Source of the DNA: Enterobacter sp. RHBSTW-00994
GTDB taxonomy: Bacteria > Pseudomonadota > Gammaproteobacteria > Enterobacterales > Enterobacteriaceae
NCBI RefSeq assembly: GCF_013782625.1
Contig: NZ_CP056199.1
Coordinates: forward strand, 2,994,588-3,058,587
Direction of reading: 5' to 3'
DNA length: 64,000 nucleotides
Below the pieces are notes generated by a model. The model saw only the letters and a program-made list of their open reading frames with translations, searched no databases and had not been told where the DNA came from. Both the position numbers and the translations under genes were made by a program. This document shows, piece by piece, positions 16,301-24,410 of this stretch (the first letter of the stretch is position 1; every line of letters starts with the position of its first letter).

Positions 16301-18205
16301 TCACTGGCAGTATTCTGGAGCAGGCTCTTTCTGGCTGTGAATAAACGGGACGATGACCTGATTGATTTTCTGTGGCCTATAGCTGCACAAGAAATATTTA
16401 TCCGAAGTGAAGATACCCGTAAAGATGCCATTGATATTGTGGGCAAGGGGGTTATTCGCCGCTCAGAAGAAGAACGAGAGAAGCTAGAAAGCTCTGCTTT
16501 TCAATATGATTTTTCTGATTATCTTTATCCAGAAGAAGCAAAATACAGGCTGCTATGTCGTCTTTTTAACGCTATCGGTGCGGAGAATTTATGTACCCAG
16601 CCTGCCCGAGACTTTTTGAGAAACTTTTCGGGTGATGTTGAGACATCAAGCAATGAACGGCTTTTTAACGTTTCTCCAGTCAGAGTAACAACCGCGATAC
16701 CTTATGATTTTATTGATGATTTAGATCAGAAAGAACCAGACAATACGATCCTTATTGACGCTGTAAAAAGAGCAAGAGAAGCATTGAGGCTTGAGTCGAA
16801 CAATACTCTTCCCTCAGGACTATCATTAGAAAATATCTTCAATATCCTTGAGCCCGTTCATAGTCTCCTCTACCTGGAAAATACTCATAACTATGTACGC
16901 ATTACCGCAGAAGACGTAATTATCAGAGCCTGTAATGCAATCATTGAACAGAAGTTATTACCCGCAGCAGATGAAGAGCAGGCAGAAGAACTAACATCAC
17001 ATTTTTTAAAATTCCTCGACATCGCTTCCCATTCTGCTGGCCCTGAACTTCAGGAAAATACAGAAGAAGAGTTTGAAAACAGTACCGGTTGGGGTTCTCC
17101 AGCACCAAGAATTGATGCTGCACAGATTATCCTTGATGTTATTCCTTTGCGTCCCGATCTTTATGGACGACTAAAAGCTGATATTGAAAGAATGCTGATT
17201 GATCCTCATCCGGCGGTTCGCTTTCAGGCATCAATACACCTTTTGCGGCTATGGGATATTGATCAAGATAGTGTATGGCACTATTTGAACGAAAGGATTG
17301 AACAGGAAACCAACACCGGTGTTCTTGAGCATACTGTGGCGTATGGTATAAGACGTTTGCTACATGTTGATCCCTCACATACTTTCAGCCTCATTCAGAA
17401 ATTGCTGAGTCGGTTTAGTGGCGATCTGGAACGTCAAAAACGCATTCGTAAAATTGTTAGCAGCGATATAACTATTCTCTGGGGAGTGCATGAAACCAGA
17501 GAGGCTTATGACATACTACAAAGTTGGGCTAATGCCCCCACCATTTATAGTGATGAACTTAATCAGGTTCTGTTCACATTAAGGGAGGGGTTCGTTCTTG
17601 GACTTACCGGGCAAGCGGCACCGGAAGATATAAAAATAAGGCAACGAGCACTGGATATTGCCTATAACATTATCGATGCAGCCGGGATAAAGCTGGAAGA
17701 GTATTATCAACAAACGAATCTGACAGATGCTGACAAAGAAAATGTAAAACGGTGTGCGGAAGTCATCGACAAAGCCTGTTCGCAACTTCGCTTCGCTTGC
17801 GAAGGTAAGCATAATTCTGACGAACCGCCATTAAAACATGAGGGACTTAAGCAATTCTTGGATGAAACAGAAAGACACCTGAAGCGCATTGGTGATTGTG
17901 GTACACCGCACACTATCTACTATCTTCTCGAACTCCTTGAAACACTGACTCCTGTCGCGCCCGAAAAGTGTTTCGACCTACTGGCTAACGCGCTTTATCA
18001 CGGCAGGAAACTCGGTTTCCAGAACGAAAGACTGGGAATGGATCAACTGGTAAAAATGATGGGGATATTTCTTGCCGATTATAAAACCATCTTTGACGAT
18101 CAAAATAGACGTACCCGTTTGATAAACAGTCTTGACATCTTTATGGAAGCGGGCTGGCCTGCGGCCCGGCGTCTGCTTTATCGGTTACCGGAGTTGATTC
18201 AGTGA
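13349..18205 (+). CDS. 1618-residue nuclease-STAND NTPase, Avs-like defence protein
   Basis: Start TTG 13349 behind GAAGGTG. The N-terminal domain (about 1-200) opens with a Gly-rich stretch and SGILFQQQLGAHFAAQ, then V63-D-D-I and AIQAK81, a PD-(D/E)xK pattern like Cap4/Mrr-type effectors. A P-loop NTPase follows: Walker A GEPGAGKS 324-331, Walker B GWLIIDALDA about 387-396, and an Arg-bearing sensor strand IIASIRSFD 422-430. From about residue 560 to the end the protein is helical and repeat-like, as expected of a sensor array. This order (nuclease, STAND ATPase, helical sensor) is that of antiviral Avs proteins, where target binding drives oligomerisation and nuclease activation. It overlaps the next gene by 4 nt. 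The exact family is not assigned. Confidence 0.85.
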   Translation: MSDINLNGPANGGGAATSSGILFQQQLGAHFAAQILSGSRLDARLGLGEASPVWLRFETEAPVDDILVATSADGFIAIQAKTTLSLSDDKKNPFYRTVEQFVRQWLTCRDGNGSLEWNRPLDPDKDRLVLAVSTRASASIREELPVALSLFSQHGLGAMNKRQAKAFSIFERCISAAWGNITSEPLPPHLVSEFCRLVVVLAVDIENMASPAYLQLAQSLARDSDATTALSIFTEICGTMMSHRGGGDLSIFRNELAGKGIKLAAPPRYRDDIAQLQQHSQEIADSLNRYEAIESQTGQPVTLRRECQNEVEQAVQSGSLLIIGEPGAGKSGVLNALARSLRERGDDVLELAVDRYSVESLEGLSRELKLKHSLTDVLEAWDGPSQGWLIIDALDATRGGKGEAVFRPLIEQVLAWGGRWKIIASIRSFDLRMGVKLRDLFKGVPPVAERADALFSSVRHIVIPRWSDDEFRQLLEASPSLATALEGASEKLRDLAKVPFNTRLLAELVSQETGVRFTAISSQTELLQLYWQRRVEVHGLNATRNIKTLVDAMIDGRSLSVSSLLTGTDPDMLDTLCHEGVLNREQNDRRIQFRHHLLFDYAAAQTSFEPDALIAGRLHFQKEQAQGLMLSPALGFVLQEIWSYDDNHRSFWQAVSYLVNDKDGDPIIRSSAGRIAAEYPIEQDDLLWLAERVAVDDEKIITTLGHICGALAIRFEDERNVALLPWVHLVSALTPQVNKVTETLRFLLHPLIRQVAEPVLCNMLGTTSRAMFSHGLTLSDPQYFVGNAISFVADTIDTDVQASCSLLEQILSPERLQRFGSEEIPILCRNIEKIGVHAPEFVVRIFEFVYNHDIVDDRETNLGESRILPLRSNARQDYELARYSLSEYFSYFIEQYPSHAISAAVSALDGYVARRHPVDVPAEHVTISGYNIILQTDRSHIWAYNPDNQHAHDGEVLVNKLFQRLQVAPSSDALILAKLICEKASLAVFWSRLFLAVNKRDDDLIDFLWPIAAQEIFIRSEDTRKDAIDIVGKGVIRRSEEEREKLESSAFQYDFSDYLYPEEAKYRLLCRLFNAIGAENLCTQPARDFLRNFSGDVETSSNERLFNVSPVRVTTAIPYDFIDDLDQKEPDNTILIDAVKRAREALRLESNNTLPSGLSLENIFNILEPVHSLLYLENTHNYVRITAEDVIIRACNAIIEQKLLPAADEEQAEELTSHFLKFLDIASHSAGPELQENTEEEFENSTGWGSPAPRIDAAQIILDVIPLRPDLYGRLKADIERMLIDPHPAVRFQASIHLLRLWDIDQDSVWHYLNERIEQETNTGVLEHTVAYGIRRLLHVDPSHTFSLIQKLLSRFSGDLERQKRIRKIVSSDITILWGVHETREAYDILQSWANAPTIYSDELNQVLFTLREGFVLGLTGQAAPEDIKIRQRALDIAYNIIDAAGIKLEEYYQQTNLTDADKENVKRCAEVIDKACSQLRFACEGKHNSDEPPLKHEGLKQFLDETERHLKRIGDCGTPHTIYYLLELLETLTPVAPEKCFDLLANALYHGRKLGFQNERLGMDQLVKMMGIFLADYKTIFDDQNRRTRLINSLDIFMEAGWPAARRLLYRLPELIQ

Positions 18206-19629
18206 ACGAAGCACAACTTCGTAATCAGTTTCGTGGTGATTTATCCAAGTTAATGGAGGATATTGTACGCTTTATTGAATGCGGAATTATTAACCCTTAT
18301 TCAAAAGATAGTGCAAATACCCTCCATGAACATGATACTCGAATCTTGTTTTTCGATCGGTTGCTAACAAGTCTGGGCTGGCGATTAGGTGCCTATGGTA
18401 ATGTTCAAGAAGAAGCCAGAATAAAAGCAGATACAACACGATTTATGGACTATGTCGGCATAAATCAGGAGACTAAAACACCTTTAATGATTTTTGAAGC
18501 GAAAGCTTGGGACGTTCCTTTTGTTTCTGCCCGCAACCCTGAAGACAGAGCCAAGGACGAAGATCTCATCGTTATGGCAATTCGTCATATACTGAATGAC
18601 AAACCCGAAAATGAATCACCAGTTTCGAAACAATGGCATGGTTTTTTAAAACAGGTTATGGATTATGTTCGAACCATGAAAACAATAAACGAACATGATA
18701 CTCCCTGTGCTGTGTTATCCAGTGGACAATGGACTATAGTATTTACGAATCCTGTTCTTACTTTTTCTGATGGTAGGGTAAGCCCAGATGATATTAGAAT
18801 TTTCAACCTGCAATCTTATATGAGTAATGCAGATACATTATTTAATCTTTTACACTGTTCAGTTTTAGCGAAAGACATCCCATTTCCTTTACGACCTGCA
18901 CAAATAAAAGATTATATTGATGGTAATTCTATAAGCACTACATATTATGGTGTGCATGTTCACTATGAAGAAACAGGAAGTCGTTTTTTTGGACCGAAGC
19001 CTCAAGTATTAATTTATCCAGTATTAGTACTCCAGCGCAATGATGGCGTTTTTGCAGCCGTAATTAATAAAGCAGAAAATTTCACTCTGGAATATACAAA
19101 TAGTGCTCATGCAAAAACAGAAGATCTTACATTACATTTAAATTCTGTTACTACTTGCCTTCAGGAACTTCATCGTATTTGTGAGCAAGAATTAGATTGT
19201 AAACTAACTATTTCTCCAGTTAAGGTTTTCCCAGGGTTTGCCTCCGAATCCTATAAAATGGGAAACCAGACATTAATAGCGAAGCGTATAAAAGGTTATC
19301 ATGATGAGTGGTTATTAGTTACCGGAATAGAAAAACATTATCTACGTAATATGCCCCTGATTGAACACTGTCGCTTCCACTCATGGGCTGATTGTCTTGC
19401 TGAAGGTTGTGAAAATGGAACCTCAGCTATTAATATCCGTTCAACAAATCCGCGAATCATCTTTATTGACAAGCAAATGCATCATTGTGCCAACCAAGTT
19501 GTGTACGATCGAAAGAGGAAAAGATGCCATATCTTACAGATAGATGAAAGGATCTGTTGTCAAACATGCAATTACTCTAGCTTATGCTGGTCGCAGGAGG
19601 AACAAGAAAAGCTACCTTGCGGCAAATAA
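18202..19629 (+). CDS. HsdR_N-like nuclease protein with Cys-rich C-terminus
   Basis: 475 residues, starting at GTG 18202 inside the stop of the STAND gene (GTGA overlap), so translation is coupled and the two probably work together. The N-terminal ~110 residues match the nuclease domain pattern of type I restriction R subunits: E43 in LHEHDTRILFFDRLL, LGW, D83 in RFMDYVG and E99-A-K101 in MIFEAKAW. The middle is unrecognised. The C-terminus is Cys-rich (CHILQ...ICCQTCNYSSLCW...LPC), possibly a zinc- or iron-sulfur-binding module. There is no helicase domain, so it is not an R subunit. It may be a second effector or regulator of the STAND protein. Confidence 0.8.
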   Translation: MNEAQLRNQFRGDLSKLMEDIVRFIECGIINPYSKDSANTLHEHDTRILFFDRLLTSLGWRLGAYGNVQEEARIKADTTRFMDYVGINQETKTPLMIFEAKAWDVPFVSARNPEDRAKDEDLIVMAIRHILNDKPENESPVSKQWHGFLKQVMDYVRTMKTINEHDTPCAVLSSGQWTIVFTNPVLTFSDGRVSPDDIRIFNLQSYMSNADTLFNLLHCSVLAKDIPFPLRPAQIKDYIDGNSISTTYYGVHVHYEETGSRFFGPKPQVLIYPVLVLQRNDGVFAAVINKAENFTLEYTNSAHAKTEDLTLHLNSVTTCLQELHRICEQELDCKLTISPVKVFPGFASESYKMGNQTLIAKRIKGYHDEWLLVTGIEKHYLRNMPLIEHCRFHSWADCLAEGCENGTSAINIRSTNPRIIFIDKQMHHCANQVVYDRKRKRCHILQIDERICCQTCNYSSLCWSQEEQEKLPCGK

Positions 19630-19721
19630 TATAATCGGCATGGCTCTTTGACTCATCTAGCTAATCAATATTAACAATGAAATTATTTTTTATTTTATCA
19701 ACAATGGGAGAATAATTCATA

Positions 19722-20516
19722 ATGTTACCCCTCGATAAAAAAATCCACTTAAAAGGATCTGTGCCTGTAACAATTGTAGAGGATAACTCTTTACAAGGCC
19801 CTATTTTTCACCCGGGAATCCCTCAAAATTCCTCATGGAGAGCTGGCAACAATGCAGCCTCGCAATATCAAGGTATCCAATCCGTATGGAAGAACATGGT
19901 AGGTTACTTTAATAAATCACAAAATGAACATGGTTACGATAAGAAATTACAGGTAAAATCAGGAATTTGTGAATTAAAAACTTTATTAGACATACTCCCT
20001 CAGATGCACAAAATTATTGTTAGCCATCCAATATATAATAAAAGTGGTTTAAGACCTTACATATCAATCACACAATCAGAATTAGATGAAACGGGACTGT
20101 TTTATAAAAAAGTAAACGTTGAAAAAAACAAAGCAATAAACAAAATTCAAAAAATTAGAAATAATATAGGTTCTCATTTCTCTGATGCCCAAATTGTTAA
20201 GATCATTCCTCGCGGAAAGATAGACAAACGTTCATCCAGAGAAAAAGTATCGTGGGATGAAGTTATCCTTTTATGGGAGTTATTAGAATTAAATAGTTTT
20301 ATGGATCTGATAACATCCATACACGCATACTTGAATTTTATTAATACATTACCAATTTATGAATGGTACAGATATGAAGAAAATGGAACCATAAGAACTC
20401 ATGTTCCTCGTATTGGCACAGTTGATGAATCGGGTAAGGAAAAAATTTGCATAATGAGTGAAAGCATGAGAATAGCGCTCTCATTAGGCTCATCAAAATT
20501 TCCCGAGTCAAATTAA
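19722..20516 (+). CDS. Uncharacterised 264-residue protein with HEPN-like motif
   Basis: Starts at ATG 19722 with GGGAG upstream, 92 bp after the nuclease gene on the same strand. It is mostly helical and markedly AT-rich. The segment IQKIRNNIGSHF places R146-N and H152 in an R-x5-H arrangement, the signature of HEPN RNases and of AbiU2/Cthe-like helical proteins ('RN....H'). The last ~100 residues (ELLELNSFMDLITSIHAYL...) are also helical. If HEPN, it would act as an RNase or be an inactive HEPN partner. The motif is short, so the assignment is tentative. It is the last gene before attR. Confidence 0.65.
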   Translation: MLPLDKKIHLKGSVPVTIVEDNSLQGPIFHPGIPQNSSWRAGNNAASQYQGIQSVWKNMVGYFNKSQNEHGYDKKLQVKSGICELKTLLDILPQMHKIIVSHPIYNKSGLRPYISITQSELDETGLFYKKVNVEKNKAINKIQKIRNNIGSHFSDAQIVKIIPRGKIDKRSSREKVSWDEVILLWELLELNSFMDLITSIHAYLNFINTLPIYEWYRYEENGTIRTHVPRIGTVDESGKEKICIMSESMRIALSLGSSKFPESN

Positions 20517-20673
20517 AGTCCATGCAAACATTTTTTCTGAGAAAGATTCATTCTTAGTATTATAAGCGCTAACCATAGTTCATATTTAGTAGATGGTGGT
20601 CATTCTGGTGGTCTTGACAACCCCAACTTTTAGGTTTAGCTTATCAATCAGCCAGTTAATGGCTACGGCGATC

Positions 20674-20694
20674 CCAGTCAGAGGAGCCAAATTT
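20674..20694 (+). repeat. attR: right-end 21-bp direct repeat
   Basis: Exact copy of 5428-5448, the tRNA-Asn 3' end, isolated from any tRNA. It marks the right boundary of the island. Confidence 0.9.
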
Positions 20695-20695
20695 G

Positions 20696-20723
20696 AAAAG
20701 CCTGCTTTTAAAGCAGGCTTTTT
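20696..20723 (+). terminator. Displaced tRNA-Asn terminator
   Basis: AAAAGCCTGC-TTTTAAA-GCAGGCTTTTT is nearly identical to the terminator after the second tRNA-Asn (2930-2958). It directly follows attR, so it was the terminator of the third tRNA-Asn before the island inserted. Confidence 0.85.
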
Positions 20724-20863
20724 GCTTTCTACCGCTTAATCCCTGAACTCACACGTACAACCGCAATAACTCAGCGTATTCTGCCCGTTGCCAACCTTAC
20801 CATCACGCCGTATGTTGAATGCTTTTCCCGTCCACCCGGCTTTAGTGTGTTAAAGGTAAGAAT

Positions 20864-21199
20864 ATGAAACCTCTGTTTGTCTACGGTACGCTGCGTCCCG
20901 GTCAATCCAATGCCTATATTCTCGACAACATTGGCGGAGAATGGTTACCTGGCTATGTTACGGGAACATTTTACGAGAGTGGCTGGGGGCCAGCCGAAGG
21001 TTTCCCCGGAATAGTGCTGGATAAAGGCAACGCTCGTGTCGAGGGGTATCTGTTTCTATCCGACAATCTCAGCGCCCATTGGCCAATGCTGGATGAATTC
21101 GAAGAGGGTTATGACCGCGTTGAGGTCGATGTGATGCTCGCGGATGGGACACAGGTTGTTGCATGGATTTATCAGCTACAGGCCCTGGCGGATCGATAA
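20864..21199 (+). CDS. Gamma-glutamylcyclotransferase family protein (AIG2-like)
   Basis: 111 residues with the family opening LFVYGTLRPGQSNAYIL (residues 4-20), which binds the gamma-glutamyl substrate, a central PGIVLDKG...VEGYLF strand and the DEFEEGYDRVEVDV region that carries the catalytic Glu. It matches the YtfP/AIG2 fold in length. The natural substrate in bacteria is often unknown. It has its own AAGGT ribosome site and is the first chromosomal gene right of the island. Confidence 0.85.
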   Translation: MKPLFVYGTLRPGQSNAYILDNIGGEWLPGYVTGTFYESGWGPAEGFPGIVLDKGNARVEGYLFLSDNLSAHWPMLDEFEEGYDRVEVDVMLADGTQVVAWIYQLQALADR

Positions 21200-21254
21200 C
21201 CGCCGAAGACCTGTTGCGCCAACCCGATAGTGCAGTGGTCATTCGGTTTAAGGG

Positions 21255-21500
21255 CTACTCATTGCCCCATTGATTCAGAAACATCGCGATCTCATCAATG
21301 CGCTGCTCATCGATTCCGGCTTCATCAGCCATGTCTTTCTGCGCCTCCTCACTGATCTCTTCGTTGTTCATTAAACGGGTAAGCAGTAGCTGGAAATAGA
21401 GCGCCAGAGGATCACGTTCTGACTCGCTAACCGGCTTTGCGCACTCCGTCGCATACTCATCTGCGATGTCATAATATTTCAGTGGTACGTTATTGTTCAT
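21255..21500 (-). CDS. YmjA-like small protein (DUF2543)
   Basis: 81 residues, acidic, with [16 protein letters not shown] and [16 protein letters not shown] matching the YmjA/DUF2543 family, which has this length. The role is unknown. It lies tail-to-tail with the cyclotransferase gene (55 bp). Confidence 0.75.
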   Translation of the reverse strand: MNNNVPLKYYDIADEYATECAKPVSESERDPLALYFQLLLTRLMNNEEISEEAQKDMADEAGIDEQRIDEIAMFLNQWGNE

Positions 21501-21701
21501 TAATTAACCCTCAGGGTGAATGCCAGCATTATTCGCCTGGATAATAGCACTCCTGATGTGTTTTTTCTGTCATCCCGGCAAGGACCGGTAAATATCCTGC
21601 TCACGGCGTGACAGTTATGCCTTTACCTGACGTACCGCCGGATTAGCCAGTAGGACGAAAATTCGTTATTATCCGCACCCACTCCCCCTTCAGGCAGCCT
21701 G

Positions 21702-22400
21702 ATGTCTACGATTTTAGATACCTTTATTGCCCCACCGTGTCATGACAAGATAGAGGCACTCTATCAGGACGATCATCTGGTGCTTATCAATAAGCCCGCC
21801 GGGTTGCTTAGCCTCTCCGGGAAAAATCCACAAAATCTCGACTCGGTACATCATCGGCTGGTTAAAATCTTCCCCGGTTGTACACTGGTTCATCGCCTTG
21901 ATTTCGGGACGTCCGGGCTGATGGTCATTGCCAGAAATAAAGCCATCAATGCCATTCTCTGCCAGCAATTCAGCCAACGGACCGTCACTAAAGTATACAG
22001 CGCCCTGCTCTGCGGGCATCTGGATGACGATGAAGGAGTGATAGATGCGGCCATTGCCAAAGATCCGGCGCTTTTTCCGTTGATGTCGATTTGCGCTATC
22101 CACGGCAAGCCAGCCCGCTCTCGCTTCCGAGTCGTTGAACGCTTTTACCGTGAACAGGACGATGGTACGTTACTGCCGTTAACGCGGGTACAACTCACCC
22201 CGGAAACCGGACGCACCCATCAGCTCCGTATCCACTGCCAGAAATTAGGTCACCCTATTCTGGGCTGCGACCTGTATGGTGGTCGTCTGCTTCCTGGCAC
22301 GGAAAACACGCCGCGACTGATGCTACACGCCAGCGAGCTGCATTTTGTCCATCCGGTCAGCCAGGAGTGGATCACCGCCCATCATCCCAGCCCGTTTTGA
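21702..22400 (+). CDS. RluA-family RNA pseudouridine synthase
   Basis: Converts uridine to pseudouridine in rRNA or tRNA. It has 232 residues and no S4 domain, as in RluA and TruC. Motif I is KPAGLLSLSG (about 31-40), the catalytic motif is HRLDFGTSGLMV (about 63-74, Asp catalytic), and ETGRTHQLRIHCQKLGHPILG follows near 170-190. It is a paralogue of the housekeeping RluA rather than a known E. coli gene at this place; the target uridine cannot be told. Confidence 0.9.
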   Translation: MSTILDTFIAPPCHDKIEALYQDDHLVLINKPAGLLSLSGKNPQNLDSVHHRLVKIFPGCTLVHRLDFGTSGLMVIARNKAINAILCQQFSQRTVTKVYSALLCGHLDDDEGVIDAAIAKDPALFPLMSICAIHGKPARSRFRVVERFYREQDDGTLLPLTRVQLTPETGRTHQLRIHCQKLGHPILGCDLYGGRLLPGTENTPRLMLHASELHFVHPVSQEWITAHHPSPF

Positions 22401-22500
22401 GGGTAAACCTGTTGTGACCAGGCTTACAGCATTCTCAGCCAGACGACAGCGACTGCCTCTCGTCCATTGAGGCCTGGCAATACAGGCATAAAGATGTTGA

Positions 22501-22770
22501 TCACTTTTTCCTGAACAGAGCCGTAAATGCTGCCGCTAACACCCCGATCAAGGGCATGGATATCGCACCCGATAAGAAATTATGGTGATCAATTTGCTGT
22601 TCCTTGCGGATATCAGCAAAGCGGGCAAGCGCGTCTTTTTCATCAGCGGCGTTGACCTCTTCAAATTGTTTTTCATAACCCTGTTCAGTCAGCTGAAAAG
22701 CACCATCGGCGGCGGATCTTTCCAGCGCAATAATTTGCTGACCTTTTTTAAAAAAGCAGTACTCTGGTAT
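22501..22770 (-). CDS. Small uncharacterised membrane-anchored protein with putative ATA start
   Basis: A coherent minus-strand frame ends at TGA 22501 and encodes about 89 residues: PEYCFFKKGQQIIALERS, then a charged helical part (EQGYEKQFEEVNAADEKDALARFADIRKEQQ), then one C-terminal hydrophobic segment (ISMPLIGVLAAAFTALF) and RKK. No ATG, GTG or TTG lies in the frame upstream of this homogenous protein, but AAGGAG at 22777-22782 sits 6 nt before an ATA codon (22770-22768). So it either starts at ATA, a very rare initiator, or is an ATG-to-ATA null allele. Function is unknown. A plus-strand frame in the same place (22582-22845) looks like a shadow. Confidence 0.6.
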   Translation of the reverse strand: MPEYCFFKKGQQIIALERSAADGAFQLTEQGYEKQFEEVNAADEKDALARFADIRKEQQIDHHNFLSGAISMPLIGVLAAAFTALFRKK

Positions 22771-23043
22771 TTGGTACTCCTTGTAATGGAGAGAGTCACT
22801 ATAAAATATATCTGGTCTTATTTAATTTCGTACACCTCTATCTAATCTCCCCCCCTGATCCAGTAGGTATATTGCTCAAATCAACGCAGTCATACATCAG
22901 AACCTATTAAAGATTGATACCCTGCGACCGATATATTTCATGCTCCAGGCAAGGAGTCATGCCACGCAATCAGGAACAAAAAACGGGACAGACGGCTAGG
23001 ATCTACGCAACTCGCTAAAATATTGACAAAAGGAAATGCAGAT

Positions 23044-23796
23044 ATGATCACCCCATTAAGCAATACACATCATTCCAGTCGTCATACTGTTGATACTTGG
23101 CGTACAGCACCTAAGCCTGTCTCGTTAATCAATTCTGATAATACAACTGATACGGTGGATAACCTGCCCCCAAAAGACGCCGCGTTTTCCTCTCTGGCTT
23201 ATCAATTAAGTGACAGCGCAAACCGGGCGGACACAGCATATGCAGTTCTGACCAGGGAAGAGCTCGGTGAACAAGCATCCACTTTGCTTAAGAAAATCAC
23301 CGGGACAACTTATGACGCCAGCCGGGCCGCTCGTCACGCCGAAACGCCTGATTCGTCTGATCCCGAACGTGTAGCCAGAGCTGCGGAAGCGACAGCGTTT
23401 GTTAGCGGAAATGGGAAAAATCCATTTGCCGGTCTTTCACGAGAAAGTCTTGCCCTCATTACCTATGATGACAGTGGACTCTACACCACGAATGAAAGAA
23501 GAGCGGCATGGGAAGAGTCATATGATCAGGAGTATTCATGGCGAAAAGAGGTGGTCGCTCAAGCGATGGCGGAATATGACAGCAGCGGGAAATTGACTGA
23601 TTTTTTCAGTTCAGTGCTAAAACACTATGAAACACTCCCGGCGATTGAACAAGCACAGTATCCGGACAACTACGCCGCGAAACTGCAGAAATGGATTGAT
23701 CTCGATTACAACTATTTTAGTAATACCGTAGAAGGTAAAGGAACGCCGGAAGATATTCTTTCACTCCAGGAAAGTCTGAACGTACTGAAACACTGA
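23044..23796 (+). CDS. Uncharacterised 250-residue protein
   Basis: Not recognised. The start is ATG 23044 (MITPLSNTHHSSRHTVD) behind AAAGGAA; an in-frame TTG at 23023 is less likely. It is hydrophilic with no signal peptide or membrane segment: a Ser/Thr/Asn-rich N-terminal half, then a conserved-looking helical core NPFAGLSRESLALITYDD, NERRAAWEESYDQEYSWR and KLTDFFSSVLKHYETLP. It stands alone with about 200 bp of upstream sequence, between chromosomal genes and tmaR, so it may be a single-gene insertion. It could be a secreted or effector-like protein, but nothing proves this. Confidence 0.8.
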   Translation: MITPLSNTHHSSRHTVDTWRTAPKPVSLINSDNTTDTVDNLPPKDAAFSSLAYQLSDSANRADTAYAVLTREELGEQASTLLKKITGTTYDASRAARHAETPDSSDPERVARAAEATAFVSGNGKNPFAGLSRESLALITYDDSGLYTTNERRAAWEESYDQEYSWRKEVVAQAMAEYDSSGKLTDFFSSVLKHYETLPAIEQAQYPDNYAAKLQKWIDLDYNYFSNTVEGKGTPEDILSLQESLNVLKH

Positions 23797-23858
23797 AAAA
23801 TACGTCAGGGTATGCAGAAACAAGCTGGCTCAATCATCACCCTGAATCCCGCCGATAC

Positions 23859-23887
23859 AAAAAAGGCTCCCTGTTGCCAGAGAGCCC
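23859..23887 (-). terminator. Rho-independent terminator after tmaR
   Basis: On the minus strand GGGCTCT, a loop CTGGCAACAG, then GGAGCC and six T follow 19 nt past the tmaR stop. The stem has one mismatch region but a good U run. Confidence 0.75.
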
Positions 23888-23906
23888 TTTCAACGTTTAG
23901 CGGCGA

Positions 23907-24242
23907 TTATTCGCTTTTTGCTTCACCGTTTTTGATTTCGCCCATCACTTTCAGCTTTTTGGAGATGTCACGACGTTCTTTGGACAGCTCAGCATTTTTG
24001 ATGATGTAGTCGTCAACGCGATCTTCGTAATCGCTCTTCATGCTGGCGATGATGCCCTGGATGGCTTCAACACTCATACCTGGCTTGATGTAATCGCTCA
24101 GGTTATCGAGCAGCAGAACACGTTTCTGGTTGTCACGGATCTTCTTCTCAACGTCCTGGATTTCACGCTGCAGTTTATTTTTGCGGCGGAACAGGCGGAC
24201 GAATTCCAGAACATCCTGGAACGAAGGCTTGGTAGTTTCCAT
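23907..24242 (-). CDS. tmaR: Polar-localised PTS regulator TmaR (YeeX, DUF496)
   Basis: 111 residues almost identical in pattern to E. coli YeeX/Tma[38 protein letters not shown], then a long coiled coil to about residue 100. In E. coli TmaR clusters at a cell pole and holds Enzyme I of the sugar phosphotransferase system there, limiting sugar uptake. It has its own terminator downstream. Confidence 0.95.
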   Translation of the reverse strand: METTKPSFQDVLEFVRLFRRKNKLQREIQDVEKKIRDNQKRVLLLDNLSDYIKPGMSVEAIQGIIASMKSDYEDRVDDYIIKNAELSKERRDISKKLKVMGEIKNGEAKSE

Positions 24243-24410
24243 TTTTACACCCCTGATAATGTGAGATTCGGATTCGTTAAAGCAACCGTTGTAATATTAA
24301 CCTTACTGACAGCGGTCGCGAATGACAATGGGTATATCGTTTGACGCTATCATAACCCCAATTGGTGCTGAATCGAAGCAGCAGGCGTCACATATGGCGA
24401 TAGCTGCTTT

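Larger units (their letters stand above)
5428..20694 (+). mobile_element. 15.2 kb integrative element in tRNA-Asn, carrying defence genes
   Basis: The element is bounded by a 21-bp direct repeat (5428-5448 and 20674-20694) and has an integrase gene next to the tRNA. Inside are two tyrosine recombinases, repeat-rich non-coding stretches, a HigBA-like pair, a Ner-like regulator, a C4-like RNA region and four large cargo genes with defence-like domains. No phage structural, replication or conjugation genes are seen, so it is either a satellite-like genomic island or a decayed element. Cargo genes become more AT-rich toward the right end, most of all at 19722-20516, which suggests assembly from several sources. 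Confidence 0.9.

Noticed and set aside
13572..18205. Many short frames inside the STAND gene on both strands
   Set aside because: The 1618-codon frame is continuous with conserved motifs along it; the others are shadows.
22582..22845. 87-codon plus-strand hydrophobic frame
   Set aside because: It is opposite a minus-strand frame that makes a better protein with a strong ribosome site; the plus frame lacks any.
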